This document shows, in pieces, positions 1-7,971 of a stretch of DNA of 33,354 nt. The position numbers and the translations under genes are program-made. This DNA is from Mycobacterium parascrofulaceum ATCC BAA-614 (lineage in GTDB: Bacteria > Actinomycetota > Actinomycetes > Mycobacteriales > Mycobacteriaceae), in the NCBI RefSeq assembly GCF_000164135.1, contig NZ_GG770556.1:104219-137572 (forward strand), written 5' to 3'. The notes under the pieces are model-generated. The model searched no databases. It had not been told where the DNA came from and was given only the letters and a program-made list of their open reading frames with translations. How positions within the stretch are numbered: position 1 is the stretch's first letter; each line of letters starts with the position of its first letter.

Positions 1-220
1 GGACACCGAGTGCCGCGAGGCCGTCGGCCAGCCGGCGTGACTCTGCCGCTACCGCAACGTAACTGAGCTCTGCATCGTCGGTGAGCACCAAGGGCCGCTC
101 GCCGTACTGCGCAGCGCACCAATCAAGCCACCCGGATAGGGTGTGAGATCGCCACACGGGGAATCGCGCGCGAAGCAGCTCCCGTCGCGCAGCGATGCTC
201 GCGGTCAACGACTTACCCAC
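1..220 (-). CDS. Acyl-CoA synthetase (AMP-binding, FadD-type), N-terminal fragment
   Basis: Only about the first 73 codons lie in the window; the gene continues past base 1. The translation contains a WLDWCAAQYGERPLVL stretch, then LTDDAELSY and a RRLADGLAALGV helix. This is the usual opening of an AMP-forming acyl-CoA synthetase: the N-terminal recruiting helix, then the strand before the alpha helix preceding the first core. The catalytic P-loop is outside the window, so activity cannot be judged. I chose GTG at 220 because an in-frame TAG lies just upstream and a GGGAAG stretch precedes it. It starts 18 bp after the SDR stop on the same strand, so the two genes are probably co-transcribed. 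Family assignment rests on a short N-terminal match; the wider ANL superfamily is the main alternative. Confidence 0.6.
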   Translation of the reverse strand, partial: MGKSLTASIAARRELLRARFPVWRSHTLSGWLDWCAAQYGERPLVLTDDAELSYVAVAAESRRLADGLAALGV

Positions 221-238
221 GCCATCTCGGCCGCTTCC

Positions 239-1102
239 CTACCCCACCGGGTTGGTGCCGAGTTTTGCATGAGACATGTCGCTGATTTCGGCCCAGCGCT
301 TGGTTATTTCGTCCAGAGTCGGCGGTGTGCCGAATGTGACGCCGTCGTTTTGGAACTGCGCGACGCGCTGCACCAGGCCGCCGCCGACGACGAAAACCGA
401 ACCGGATTCCTGGTTCTCTTCTGAAACCAGGTAACCGACGGCCGGCGCGACGTGGTCGGGGTTGAGCTTGTCGAGCACTTCCTGGGGTGCGATATCGGCG
501 GTCATCCGAGTGGCAGCCATCGGCGCGACCCCGTTCGCGGTGATCCCGTACTTGGCGCCTTCGATCGCCAGGGTGTTGAGCAAGCCGACCAGTCCGAGCT
601 TGGCGGCGCCATAGTTGGCCTGACCGAAATTGCCGTAGAGCCCGCTTGTCGACGTCGCCATGACGACGCGGCCGAACTTCTGCTCGCGCATGTGCGGCCA
701 CGCCGCACGGGTGACGTAATAGCCGCCGTAGAGGTGCACTTGAATGACCGCGTCCCAGTTCTCATCGGTCATTTTGTGAAACGCGCCGTCGCGCAGGATT
801 CCCGCGTTGCTCACCACACCGTGCACAGCCCCGAAGTTATCGATCGCGGTCGCAACGATCGCCTCGGCCCCTTCCCGGGTGGCCACACTGGAATAGTCGG
901 CGACCGCACGGCCACCGGCACCGACAATCTCGTCTACGACCTTGTCCGCCATGCTGGTTCCCGATCCGGAGCCGTCCCTTGCCCCGCCGAGGTCATTGAC
1001 GACGACGAGCGCTCCGTTGCCGGCCAAGAAGTGCGCATAGGACCGACCAAGGCCCCCGCCGGCGCCGGTGACGATGACAACCTTGTCCTGCAATCCGGGC
1101 AC
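239..1102 (-). CDS. Short-chain dehydrogenase, MFE-2/17beta-HSD4-like (3-hydroxyacyl-CoA dehydrogenase)
   Basis: 287 aa classical-fold SDR. It shows the cofactor motif TGAGGGLG (12-19), NAG (99-101) and a catalytic Ser151/Tyr164/Lys168 set. The segment SGLYGNFGQANYGAAK around the active site, and the longer loop after strand 2 (GGARDGSGSG), are hallmarks of the hydroxyacyl-CoA dehydrogenase domain of peroxisomal multifunctional enzyme 2 and its bacterial relatives. Those relatives oxidise (R)-3-hydroxyacyl-CoA esters, in mycobacteria including steroid side-chain CoA thioesters. The enzyme is cytosolic and NAD(H) is likely. The GTG start at 1102 follows a strong GGAGGA. The C-terminus extends about 35 residues beyond a minimal SDR. 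It lies upstream of an acyl-CoA synthetase fragment and diverges from a TetR gene. The family is clear; the substrate is inferred. Confidence 0.85.
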   Translation of the reverse strand: MPGLQDKVVIVTGAGGGLGRSYAHFLAGNGALVVVNDLGGARDGSGSGTSMADKVVDEIVGAGGRAVADYSSVATREGAEAIVATAIDNFGAVHGVVSNAGILRDGAFHKMTDENWDAVIQVHLYGGYYVTRAAWPHMREQKFGRVVMATSTSGLYGNFGQANYGAAKLGLVGLLNTLAIEGAKYGITANGVAPMAATRMTADIAPQEVLDKLNPDHVAPAVGYLVSEENQESGSVFVVGGGLVQRVAQFQNDGVTFGTPPTLDEITKRWAEISDMSHAKLGTNPVG

Positions 1103-1144
1103 TTATGATCCTCCAGTCGGTTTCAGACGCTGACAGCTTGGTTT

Positions 1145-1150
1145 AATGTA
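1145..1150 (-). promoter_or_regulatory. Candidate -10 element for the 239-1102 SDR gene
   Basis: On the minus strand this reads TACATT, which fits the actinobacterial TANNNT -10 pattern, 42 bp upstream of the GTG start at 1102. It sits in the only AT-rich patch (about 1142-1165) of the 162-bp gap between the SDR and the divergent TetR gene. No clear -35 element or palindromic operator is visible. Confidence 0.25.
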
Positions 1151-1264
1151 GATTCAAATTTTCACTCGAGTCAACCGGCGTCGGAGAGTCGCGAAGATCT
1201 GGCGGTTTCGAATGCCTTTCGCACGCCCACGCACCCCGCGACGCTGCAGCCGACTAAAGTGCCA

Positions 1265-1831
1265 ATGATGGCGAACGGCGTCTCCCGCGGGGCCTACTTC
1301 GACACGGGTCTTGACGTCCTCTCCGACCTGGGTTACGGCGGGCTGAAGTTGGCCGAGGTGTGTCAGCGGCTCGGGATCAGCACCGGTTCCTTCTATCACT
1401 ACTTCGAAAACTGGCCCGCCTACACCCGCGAACTGGTCGAGCACTGGCGCCAGGTAAACACTGTTCGGTTGGTGGAGTGGATTCGGACCGAACCCGATCC
1501 GCGCCGACGCATCGACCGCATCATCGACATCGGCCTGAATTTGCCTCACGGCGCTGAGGCGGCTATCCGCGCGTGGAGCAGCGTGGATGCCCACGTATAT
1601 GCGGTACAAGCCGCCGTCGACAAAGAGCGCCACCAGATTCTTCGAGAGTGCGCATTCGAGATTCTGCGTAACGATCGGCAGGCGCAATTGTTCGCCGACT
1701 GGGCGGTCTACCTGCTGGTGGGCTACGAGCAGGCCACCTTGCCTCCCGACCCCGCCGCGCTCGAGTGGATTGTCAGCCAGTTGCTCGACGCCTTGGACTT
1801 CGACCGATTTTCTTCGGTGCCGCGCAGCTGA
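1265..1831 (+). CDS. TetR-family transcriptional regulator
   Basis: About 188 aa. The N-terminal helix-turn-helix is clear: LKLAEVCQRLGISTGSFYHYFENW, with the family's typical GSFYHYF recognition-helix sequence. An all-helical ligand-binding domain follows. Possible starts are GTG 1259, ATG 1265 and ATG 1268; no good ribosome-binding site separates them, so 1265 is a compromise. It diverges from the SDR/acyl-CoA synthetase pair (162-bp gap) and converges on the long minus operon ending at 1841. By position it could control the SDR promoter. Its ligand cannot be inferred. No copy of the window's recurring 17-bp repeat lies in its upstream gap. Confidence 0.85.
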   Translation: MMANGVSRGAYFDTGLDVLSDLGYGGLKLAEVCQRLGISTGSFYHYFENWPAYTRELVEHWRQVNTVRLVEWIRTEPDPRRRIDRIIDIGLNLPHGAEAAIRAWSSVDAHVYAVQAAVDKERHQILRECAFEILRNDRQAQLFADWAVYLLVGYEQATLPPDPAALEWIVSQLLDALDFDRFSSVPRS

Positions 1832-1843
1832 GCGACGCGCTCA
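1829..1843. terminator. Compact hairpin between convergent genes
   Basis: Perfect inverted repeat TGAGCG-ACG-CGCTCA. Its left end is the TGA stop of the plus-strand TetR gene and its right end is the complement of the TGA stop of the minus-strand OYE gene. No U-tract follows on either strand. It could be a bidirectional terminator of the short GC-rich kind, or a chance consequence of two TGA stops. Confidence 0.35.
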
Positions 1844-3766
1844 TATCGCCAGCGCGGCCTGATGGGCTTCCTTGAAGCTGTCGAAGGCGGTTCGCGGTGC
1901 TACGGCGTCTCCGACCACCGAGTGGGGAATGCTGATCGCCTCTACGACTGGAAGCAGACTGAGCGCCGGCCGCATCGGCACTGCGGCGACCACCGATCCG
2001 ACGGCCAGCTCATCGATCGTCTCGCCGTCCGGGCGCACGATGGTGGCCACGCTGTCCTCCAGGCAGCCGAGAATGCCCTGGGTGATGATGCGTTTCAGCC
2101 GGCGGTGCCAGGTACGGGGGGCTTCGAAGCGATGCAGAGTTCCGCCGAAGGGCATCACCGTCTCATAGCAGGTGACAAAGGTGACGGACCTGCCGGCGGC
2201 GGCCAGCGCCTCGGCGACTAGCGCCGCTTCATTGGTGCCGAGCGCGTCATAGACGAGGACGTCGTCGTGCACGCTGCCGGAGAGCGCCGCGGCGGTGCTG
2301 ATCATGTGTTCGGCGCCGACCAGGTCCGGCGCGAACGTCGCCCCCGTTGCCAGAACGACGTGATCCGGCGCGAGGTCGGCAAGTATGGCTGCGGTGACCT
2401 CCACGCCGAGCTCGACTTTGACCTGTGCTTCGGCAAGTTCGTTTACCAGATGGTCCAGCGAGCTGGCCAGGTCGGCTGCCGCGGTGAGTTCGACGGCGCG
2501 CAGCCGACCGCCGGTGCGTGTTCCGGCGTCGAGGATGCGAACTTGATGCCCGCGCTGCGCGGCGATCTCGGCGGATTTGAGACCCGCCGGCCCGGCGCCG
2601 ACGACCAAGACCTGCTTGCGGTGGGTAGCGGGCCGGATGCGGAGCTCCTCCTCGCGCAGCACCGCCGGATTGTGAAAGCAGCTTGCGGTCGGCGAACCGG
2701 CGAGCTTGCGGTCGACGCAGACGTTCGCAGCCACACAGGGACGGATCCTATGCGCCTGCCCGGACTCGAGCTTGCGTATCAGCGCGGGCTCGGCGATGTA
2801 TGCGCGGGTCATGGCTACCAACTCGCACTCCCCCTGAGTCAGCAGCGCCTCGGCGGTACCGGCAGAAGCGATCCGCCCGGTCCCGATCATCGGGACGGTT
2901 GTGTTTAGAGATTCGCGCAGCCGCCGCAGATAGCGGATGTTGGCGCCCTCGGGCTGCCGGTAGTTCGGGATCGCACGGTCGTAGCTCGGCCCGCCGTACC
3001 CGACGGTGGTGTTGAGCACATCGATCTCGCCGGTGTCGAGTAGGCGTTGCAGACCTTCTGCGATACCTCGAGGGCCCTGTCCCCCGTCGTCGGTTGCCCG
3101 TAGGTCGTCGGTCGGGGTCCGATAACCGAGAATCCGGTTTGCACCGATTTCGGCGCGGACCTGTTCGATGAGGCAGCGGGCGAAACGGGTTCGATCGCCG
3201 TCGTCGGACGGACCCCATTGGTCCTCGCGCGAGTTGTTCCACGGTGTCAGGGACTGCTGAATCAAATACCCGTGCCCGCCGTGGAGTTCCACCCCGTCGC
3301 ACCCCGCCTGTGCGACAAGCCGCGCAGCGCGTCGATAGGCGTCGAGGACCTGCTCGATTTCTGCGCCGGTCATCTTGTGCACCGGCTCGCCCTCGGGCGT
3401 CTGGGTGTGGTCGAACCCCCACAATGCCGGCCGGGCGACATCGTTGTCGGTGCGGAAGGTGGCGCCGAAGTGCACCAGCTGCACGATCAGTGGCGTGCCT
3501 TCCCGGTGCACCGCCTCGGCCAGGCGCGCGTGCCGGTCCTGGAGCTCGGTCGGGTAGTCACCGAATGGGTTGACGTAAAACGGGTGGGCAATCAGCAGCC
3601 CTAGGCCGCCGGCAGCTCGTTGCCGGGCGAACTCGATGTACGAGTCGGCAGGCAGCAACGGGTTCCGCCAGGGTTCGCTGATGCTCGTGGCGGTCATGAC
3701 GACGCGGTTGCGCAACTCCACCGTCCCGACCCGAAGCGGGGACAGCAGCGTAGGAAATCCAGTCAC
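1841..3766 (-). CDS. Old-Yellow-Enzyme / 2,4-dienoyl-CoA reductase-like oxidoreductase (FMN, FAD)
   Basis: 641 aa with the full three-part layout of the FadH/trimethylamine dehydrogenase group. An OYE TIM barrel occupies about residues 1-335, with HGGHGYL (162-168) carrying the active-site Tyr167. A cysteine-rich linker spans about 344-363. A C-terminal Rossmann pair begins with VVGAGPAG (388-395). Family members reduce conjugated C=C bonds using NAD(P)H, FMN, FAD and usually a 4Fe-4S cluster. Here the cluster motif reads C344-x2-A347-x2-C350-x12-C363, so the second of the four expected cysteines is alanine (codon GCG). The gene overlaps the P450 upstream by 4 bp (ATGA) and is last in the minus operon. 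A role in reducing an unsaturated CoA thioester or enone intermediate is inferred. Confidence 0.85.
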   Translation of the reverse strand: MTGFPTLLSPLRVGTVELRNRVVMTATSISEPWRNPLLPADSYIEFARQRAAGGLGLLIAHPFYVNPFGDYPTELQDRHARLAEAVHREGTPLIVQLVHFGATFRTDNDVARPALWGFDHTQTPEGEPVHKMTGAEIEQVLDAYRRAARLVAQAGCDGVELHGGHGYLIQQSLTPWNNSREDQWGPSDDGDRTRFARCLIEQVRAEIGANRILGYRTPTDDLRATDDGGQGPRGIAEGLQRLLDTGEIDVLNTTVGYGGPSYDRAIPNYRQPEGANIRYLRRLRESLNTTVPMIGTGRIASAGTAEALLTQGECELVAMTRAYIAEPALIRKLESGQAHRIRPCVAANVCVDRKLAGSPTASCFHNPAVLREEELRIRPATHRKQVLVVGAGPAGLKSAEIAAQRGHQVRILDAGTRTGGRLRAVELTAAADLASSLDHLVNELAEAQVKVELGVEVTAAILADLAPDHVVLATGATFAPDLVGAEHMISTAAALSGSVHDDVLVYDALGTNEAALVAEALAAAGRSVTFVTCYETVMPFGGTLHRFEAPRTWHRRLKRIITQGILGCLEDSVATIVRPDGETIDELAVGSVVAAVPMRPALSLLPVVEAISIPHSVVGDAVAPRTAFDSFKEAHQAALAI

Positions 3767-4992
3767 GGACCGGTCTTCTCCGGTGTGAACACGATCGGCA
3801 GTGACTCGACGCCCCGGGTGTTGCCGCCTCCCGTCCAGCGGATCTCGGCCTCCGGTGCGATCCGGGCGTCGGGCAGCCTGCTCAACAACTCGTCGACCAC
3901 CGCGGAAAGTTCGGCCACCGCGAGGTGTTCGCCCAGACAGCGATGCCGGCCGGTGCCGAACGTCACGTCCGACGGCGAGCGCGGCCGATCCAAGCTGAAC
4001 GTGTCGGGCTCCGGAAACACCTCGTCGTCGCGGTTGGCTGCGCCGAAACAGAGCATCACCTTGTCGCCGCTGTGCAGGTGTTGCCCGCGCTTCTCATGGC
4101 CGGTCACCACCGTCCTGGCCATGTGCATGACGGGGGCATCGAGTCGCAGGGCCTCGGCGATAGCCACGTGACGCAGAGACGGATCAGCTAGCAGCCGGTC
4201 CCGCAGGCCCGGCTCGGCCAGGATCCGGTAACAGAGGCTGCTGATACCGTGCACCGTCGTCTCGTGGCCGGCAGAGATGATCAGGCGAACCATTCCCAGG
4301 ATCGCGGCGGGCTCGAGCGGGGCGCCGTTCTCGTCAGACAACGCCACGCCGATGATCTTGCTCAGAGTGTCGTCGCCGGGCTCGTCGATTCTCTCGTCGA
4401 TCTCGCGTTGGACGAACGCCTCGAACCGTTTGGCGCTGGCTATCTTTTCGTCGAGACTCACCTTGGCCGACGAGAGGTACTCCATCATCAGCTGGCGCAT
4501 CTCGTCGGCTCGATTGCGGTCCAAGCCGAGATAGTGCGCCAGTACCGCGGGCGGTACCGGGTCGGAGACAGCTGACACCAGGTCCGCGTGGCCGTCCGCG
4601 ACGAACTTGTCGAAGCACTCCCGCACCAGCTCCCGGATAGCATCGTGGTTCAGCGCGACGACCTTGTTCGTGAAGAACGGCATGACCATCTTGCGGTACG
4701 CGGAATGCTCGGGCGGATCGAACTCCGCCGGCACCAGGCGCATCGATGCCCCGGTCGGCGGGATCATGATCCCCTGCGTTGTCGTGAATACCGAGTGATC
4801 GCGTGCGGCGTCGACCACGTCGTCGTAACGGGTCAGCGTCCAGAACCCGCCATAGTTGTCGCTCCACCCGACCGGGCAGCGACTGCGGAGATCCGCGAGA
4901 GTCTGGTGCATCCGCGGTGGCAATTCCGGATCGCCGTGGTCGAATCCGGTGGACGTCGGCCTAGTGTCCGGTGATGTCCCCGACTCCCTCAT
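3763..4992 (-). CDS. Cytochrome P450 (class I, soluble)
   Basis: 409 aa, normal for a soluble bacterial CYP. Visible motifs are the I-helix AGHETT (241-246) with Glu/Thr for oxygen activation, ExxR as E280-A-L-R283, and the heme-binding loop FGTGRHRCLG with the thiolate ligand Cys352. There is no membrane anchor. It should hydroxylate a hydrophobic substrate using electrons from a ferredoxin and its reductase; the nearest ferredoxin visible is the fragment at the window's right edge. It overlaps the SnoaL gene upstream and the OYE gene downstream by 4 bp each, so translation is probably coupled. The CYP family cannot be assigned without alignment; substrate unknown. Confidence 0.92.
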   Translation of the reverse strand: MRESGTSPDTRPTSTGFDHGDPELPPRMHQTLADLRSRCPVGWSDNYGGFWTLTRYDDVVDAARDHSVFTTTQGIMIPPTGASMRLVPAEFDPPEHSAYRKMVMPFFTNKVVALNHDAIRELVRECFDKFVADGHADLVSAVSDPVPPAVLAHYLGLDRNRADEMRQLMMEYLSSAKVSLDEKIASAKRFEAFVQREIDERIDEPGDDTLSKIIGVALSDENGAPLEPAAILGMVRLIISAGHETTVHGISSLCYRILAEPGLRDRLLADPSLRHVAIAEALRLDAPVMHMARTVVTGHEKRGQHLHSGDKVMLCFGAANRDDEVFPEPDTFSLDRPRSPSDVTFGTGRHRCLGEHLAVAELSAVVDELLSRLPDARIAPEAEIRWTGGGNTRGVESLPIVFTPEKTGP

Positions 4993-5435
4993 TCGGAAAC
5001 CCCGTGCCTCATTTCGGCCGCAGTGGGTGCTGACACTACGGGTTGGCCGAACTCGAGCTTTGAAATCCAGTCATCGCAGTAATCGCGCCAAGTGGTGACC
5101 TTGTTTGCGTCGAATTCGAGAACTCCCGTAACCGGGATTTCCGCGATCACCGTGCCGTCGGCGCGGTACAGGTTGTCCGACCTCTCCACGACCACTCGGC
5201 CCGAGGTTGCGAGCAAGGTCCGGATCGGGCACTCGACCGTCGCGATCTGCAAGGCGTCGAACATCTCGTCCAGCCCCCGCAAGCAGACATCGAGACCCGT
5301 CAGGGCACCACGGCCGCTGTTCCACCAGACCAAGTCGTCCGTGCCGTACCGGCGGAACGATTCCTTGACTCCTTCAACACCCGGTCCCCACATCTCGAGG
5401 ATGTGTCGCACGATCCGTTCCTCGTTGGGCATCAT
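4989..5435 (-). CDS. SnoaL/NTF2-fold protein, limonene-epoxide-hydrolase-like (1 of 3)
   Basis: 148 aa. The start is set at the first of two ATGs (5435), preceded by GAGGCGG and 8 bp after the upstream stop; a longer open frame upstream only shadows the neighbour. It aligns along its length with the next protein: both open with a short acidic N-terminus, then an MW-G-VxG-helix and RRY. Both keep ER-x-D (E84, R85, D87) and WRDYxD (117-122). These match the Arg-x-Asp plus Asp arrangement of limonene-1,2-epoxide hydrolases. The cone-shaped fold otherwise houses isomerases, cyclases and hydrolases. It overlaps the P450 by 4 bp, which suggests action on the P450 product, perhaps an epoxide. Catalysis is inferred. 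Confidence 0.75.
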   Translation of the reverse strand: MMPNEERIVRHILEMWGPGVEGVKESFRRYGTDDLVWWNSGRGALTGLDVCLRGLDEMFDALQIATVECPIRTLLATSGRVVVERSDNLYRADGTVIAEIPVTGVLEFDANKVTTWRDYCDDWISKLEFGQPVVSAPTAAEMRHGVSE

Positions 5436-5443
5436 CGGCCGCC

Positions 5444-5839
5444 TCAATCGAGCTGGCCGACGGCCAGCAGCGGGCCCGGATCGAAGTAGTCGCGCCACTG
5501 GGTGATCTTGCCGTCCGCCCATTCGAGGACACCGACCACGGGAGCGGCGAAGATCTCCTCTCCGTCGGCGTCAAACACCCGGTCTATCCGTTCGACCATC
5601 ACCAGGCCCTGGGTGGCCAATAGGGAGCGGACGTCCACCCTGGTACTGCTGAACTTCCAAGCTTGCGCTTGCGCAGTCAGCAGTTCGATGCACGCATCGA
5701 GACCTTCGACGCTGGGAATTCCAGTGTTGATCCATTTGACGTCGGGGGCGCAGTAGCGCCGGAATGCGTCGATGATGCCGTCGACTCCGGATTCCCACAG
5801 CGCGATCATGTCCCGCGTGTGGCGTTCTTCGTCAAGCAT
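5444..5839 (-). CDS. SnoaL/NTF2-fold protein, limonene-epoxide-hydrolase-like (2 of 3)
   Basis: 131 aa. The segment VVGVLEWADGKITQWRDYFD (101-120) is very close to the C-terminal signature of limonene-1,2-epoxide hydrolases. An upstream ER-I-D (R84, D86) supplies the rest of the Asp-Arg-Asp arrangement known from that family. A strong AAGGAGG lies 7 bases before the ATG at 5839. It is clearly a paralogue of the downstream neighbour, so the pair probably arose by tandem duplication. A hydrolase acting on an epoxide made by the co-encoded P450, or a ketosteroid-isomerase-like role, are the main possibilities. Confidence 0.78.
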   Translation of the reverse strand: MLDEERHTRDMIALWESGVDGIIDAFRRYCAPDVKWINTGIPSVEGLDACIELLTAQAQAWKFSSTRVDVRSLLATQGLVMVERIDRVFDADGEEIFAAPVVGVLEWADGKITQWRDYFDPGPLLAVGQLD

Positions 5840-5883
5840 GTGTCCGCCTCCTTCGTTCTCGTAAGCCGATCGGCGGAATAACG

Positions 5884-5904
5884 CCCGCGCTAGACGAGCG
5901 CGGG
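5884..5904 (-). terminator. Strong intercistronic hairpin at the stop of the third SnoaL gene
   Basis: Perfect 8-bp arms CCCGCGCT / AGCGCGGG with a 5-base loop, spanning the TAG stop (5890-5892) of the upstream gene inside the minus operon. No U-run follows. A 10-bp palindrome GCCGATCGGC (5865-5874) lies a little further downstream. It could be an attenuator, an mRNA-processing site or a stabilising 3' end that lowers expression of the five distal genes or protects the upstream transcript. Confidence 0.45.
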
Positions 5905-6321
5905 AACCTCCGAGACGCCGATCTGGCGCAGCACATCGGCCAGATTCCAGTAGTCGCGGTTCTGCGCGATCAACTCACCACGGATGACACCGGTCGAAAT
6001 CCCACGGATGGTGAACTGCTGGCCCTGTCCGGTGAAAATGCCGAAGCTGCCGTCGATCACCCCGGACACGGTCCACTCGAAGCTGTAGCTGTCCTCGTCG
6101 ACCACGAGGCTCTCCTGCACCGCATTGAAGGAGTCGCCCGCCGCCTCGAAGTAGAGGTCCCAGAAAGCCTGCACCGAATCTTTTCCCCGGTGGATCTGCT
6201 GGACAGCGAGGTCCTCGTAGCTGATGTCGTCGGTGAAGCAGGCCAGCGCCGCTGGAACATCCTTGGCGGCGAACGCATGCCAATAGCGGGTCAGCATGTC
6301 TCGATTAGCGGCGACTGACAT
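5890..6321 (-). CDS. SnoaL-like / NTF2-fold protein (3 of 3)
   Basis: 143 aa. The opening (RDMLTRYWHAFAAKDVPAAL, then CFTDDISYED) is the typical N-terminal helix and first strand of SnoaL-like polyketide-cyclase/ketosteroid-isomerase-fold proteins. Unlike the two downstream SnoaL proteins it lacks the RxD and WRDYxD signature, so it is a separate branch and probably has a different role. ATG 6321 is chosen because GGAGGAGAG lies just before it. The start lies inside the end of the acyl-CoA synthetase gene (17-bp overlap), so translational coupling is likely. The specific reaction is unknown. Confidence 0.75.
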   Translation of the reverse strand: MSVAANRDMLTRYWHAFAAKDVPAALACFTDDISYEDLAVQQIHRGKDSVQAFWDLYFEAAGDSFNAVQESLVVDEDSYSFEWTVSGVIDGSFGIFTGQGQQFTIRGISTGVIRGELIAQNRDYWNLADVLRQIGVSEVPALV

Positions 6322-7906
6322 CGTGACTCTCCTCCTGGTGAGTGACCAGGGATTCGTGGTCGGTTGGCGGGGGCGTTGCCGTAGCCGAGCGGTAGTGCTC
6401 ACGCAGCGCCGCCTTGGCCACCTTTCCGGTGGCATTGCGGGGCAGCGCCGCGACGACGTCAAGGTTTTTGGGGTACTTGTAGCGGGCGATGCGGCCCGCG
6501 CACGCAGAGTGCAGAGCGTCGAGGGTCACGTCGGCGCCCGGGTTCGCCACCACGACCGCCAGGCCTACCTCGCCCCACTTCGCGTCGGGGACACCGATGA
6601 TCGCCACCTCGGCGACTTCGGGCAGGTCGATGAGAACGTTTTCGACTTCGGCCGCATAGACGTTCTCGCCACCGGACTTGTACATGTCCTTGTAGCGACC
6701 GGCGATATAGAAATAGCCGTCGGCATCGCGGCGGGCCGCATCGCCGGTGCGGAACCAGCCGTCCACGAAATACTGTTCGTTGGGCAGGTTCCAGTAGCCA
6801 GGGGTGACCGCCGGCCCCTTCAGCCACACCTCGCCGACCACGTCGTCGGCGACATCGGTCAACGTGTCGGGATCGACCAACCGCACCGCGGTATGCAGCA
6901 CCGGCTTGCCGCACGTCCCCGACAACGCCCGTTCCAGTCCCTCCTCGAGCACCAGCGCGGCCGGGCCAGTCTCGGTGCCGCCGTACTGCGGGAGCAGTGC
7001 GACTCCCTTGGCAGCGAAGGCCCGCAGCAGCTGCGGAGTGGTGGTACCGCCGCCCAGGACGATCTTGCGCATCGTGCCGCAGTCGGTGGTGCCGAAAGTC
7101 GGATCGTCGACGAGGGTCTGAAGCAGCGACGGCGCGGTGGTCAGATGGGTCACCCCGTTGGTCTGCTCGCCAATGTAAGCCAGGATTGCCGCCGGGTTCC
7201 AGCGCGCCATCGTGGTGACCTGACCGCCATGCATCAGGATCGGGTTGGCCAGCACGTTCAACCCGCCGGCATGGAACAACGGCATAGGGTTGAGCATGTT
7301 CACATCCGGGGCCGCGACCTGAGCCGCGGTGAGGATGTTGAAGGCGTTCCACATCATCGATGCGTGCGAGACCAACGCTCCCTTCGGCGTACCGGTGGTG
7401 CCGGACGTGTAGAGGATGTGCGTGATGGCGTCAGGGTCGTGGGGTTGCGCCGGCAGCGGAACGAGTCCATTCCCGGGCTCGGCGCTGGTCAATGCCTCCA
7501 GCTCGAGAATGGTCTGCACGCCCGCGGCGTCGGCCACGTCGCGCGCGGGTTCGGCCCAGGTTGCGTCGTGGGTCAGTGCGGACACGGCGGCGTCGATGCA
7601 CTGGTGCCGCATCTCCGCGGTGACCAGCCGCCAGTTCAGCGGCACCATGACCACACCCGCCCGCATCGCGGCGAACTGCAGCACGAAGGCGCGTGGCGCG
7701 TTGTCGGCGACGACGGCGATCCGGTCTCCCGGCCGCAGTCCATGTGCCAGCAGCGCGGCAGCGGCCAAGCCCACTCGCTGCTCCAGCTGGGCCCAACTCA
7801 CCTGCTCGCCAGTGTCGGCGCTGGCCAGCGCGATGGCGTGCGGCCGAACCGAAGCGTGGTGCGCGACCCAATCCGATACCGGAAATTGGAAAGTCCTCGA
7901 CGGCAT
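6305..7906 (-). CDS. AMP-forming acyl-CoA synthetase (FadD-type)
   Basis: 533 aa from ATG 7906; an 18-residue longer form from 7960 is open but has no better start. All adenylating core motifs are present: P-loop YTSGTTGTPKG (166-176), YGGTETGPA, GWFRTGDAA, a YKDMYKSGGENVYAAEVE hinge and the C-terminal catalytic lysine in NATGKV. It activates a carboxylic acid to the acyl-AMP and then the CoA thioester in the cytosol, feeding beta-oxidation. It lies downstream of an aldehyde dehydrogenase gene in the same operon, so aldehyde to acid to acyl-CoA is a natural sequence. The substrate class (fatty, branched or steroid acid) cannot be read from sequence. Confidence 0.92.
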   Translation of the reverse strand: MPSRTFQFPVSDWVAHHASVRPHAIALASADTGEQVSWAQLEQRVGLAAAALLAHGLRPGDRIAVVADNAPRAFVLQFAAMRAGVVMVPLNWRLVTAEMRHQCIDAAVSALTHDATWAEPARDVADAAGVQTILELEALTSAEPGNGLVPLPAQPHDPDAITHILYTSGTTGTPKGALVSHASMMWNAFNILTAAQVAAPDVNMLNPMPLFHAGGLNVLANPILMHGGQVTTMARWNPAAILAYIGEQTNGVTHLTTAPSLLQTLVDDPTFGTTDCGTMRKIVLGGGTTTPQLLRAFAAKGVALLPQYGGTETGPAALVLEEGLERALSGTCGKPVLHTAVRLVDPDTLTDVADDVVGEVWLKGPAVTPGYWNLPNEQYFVDGWFRTGDAARRDADGYFYIAGRYKDMYKSGGENVYAAEVENVLIDLPEVAEVAIIGVPDAKWGEVGLAVVVANPGADVTLDALHSACAGRIARYKYPKNLDVVAALPRNATGKVAKAALREHYRSATATPPPTDHESLVTHQEESHDVSRR

Positions 7907-7971
7907 TGTCACCACGTACGACCGTCTGAAGCCGGCGTCGTGGCAACGATGTACGGACAATGCATGTTTCG

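Noticed and set aside
1126..1165. Operator in the SDR/TetR gap near CTTGGTTTAATG
   Set aside because: A TTGGT half-site is present but no partner half lies at the right spacing, and the TTTAAT/ATTCAAA symmetry is poor.
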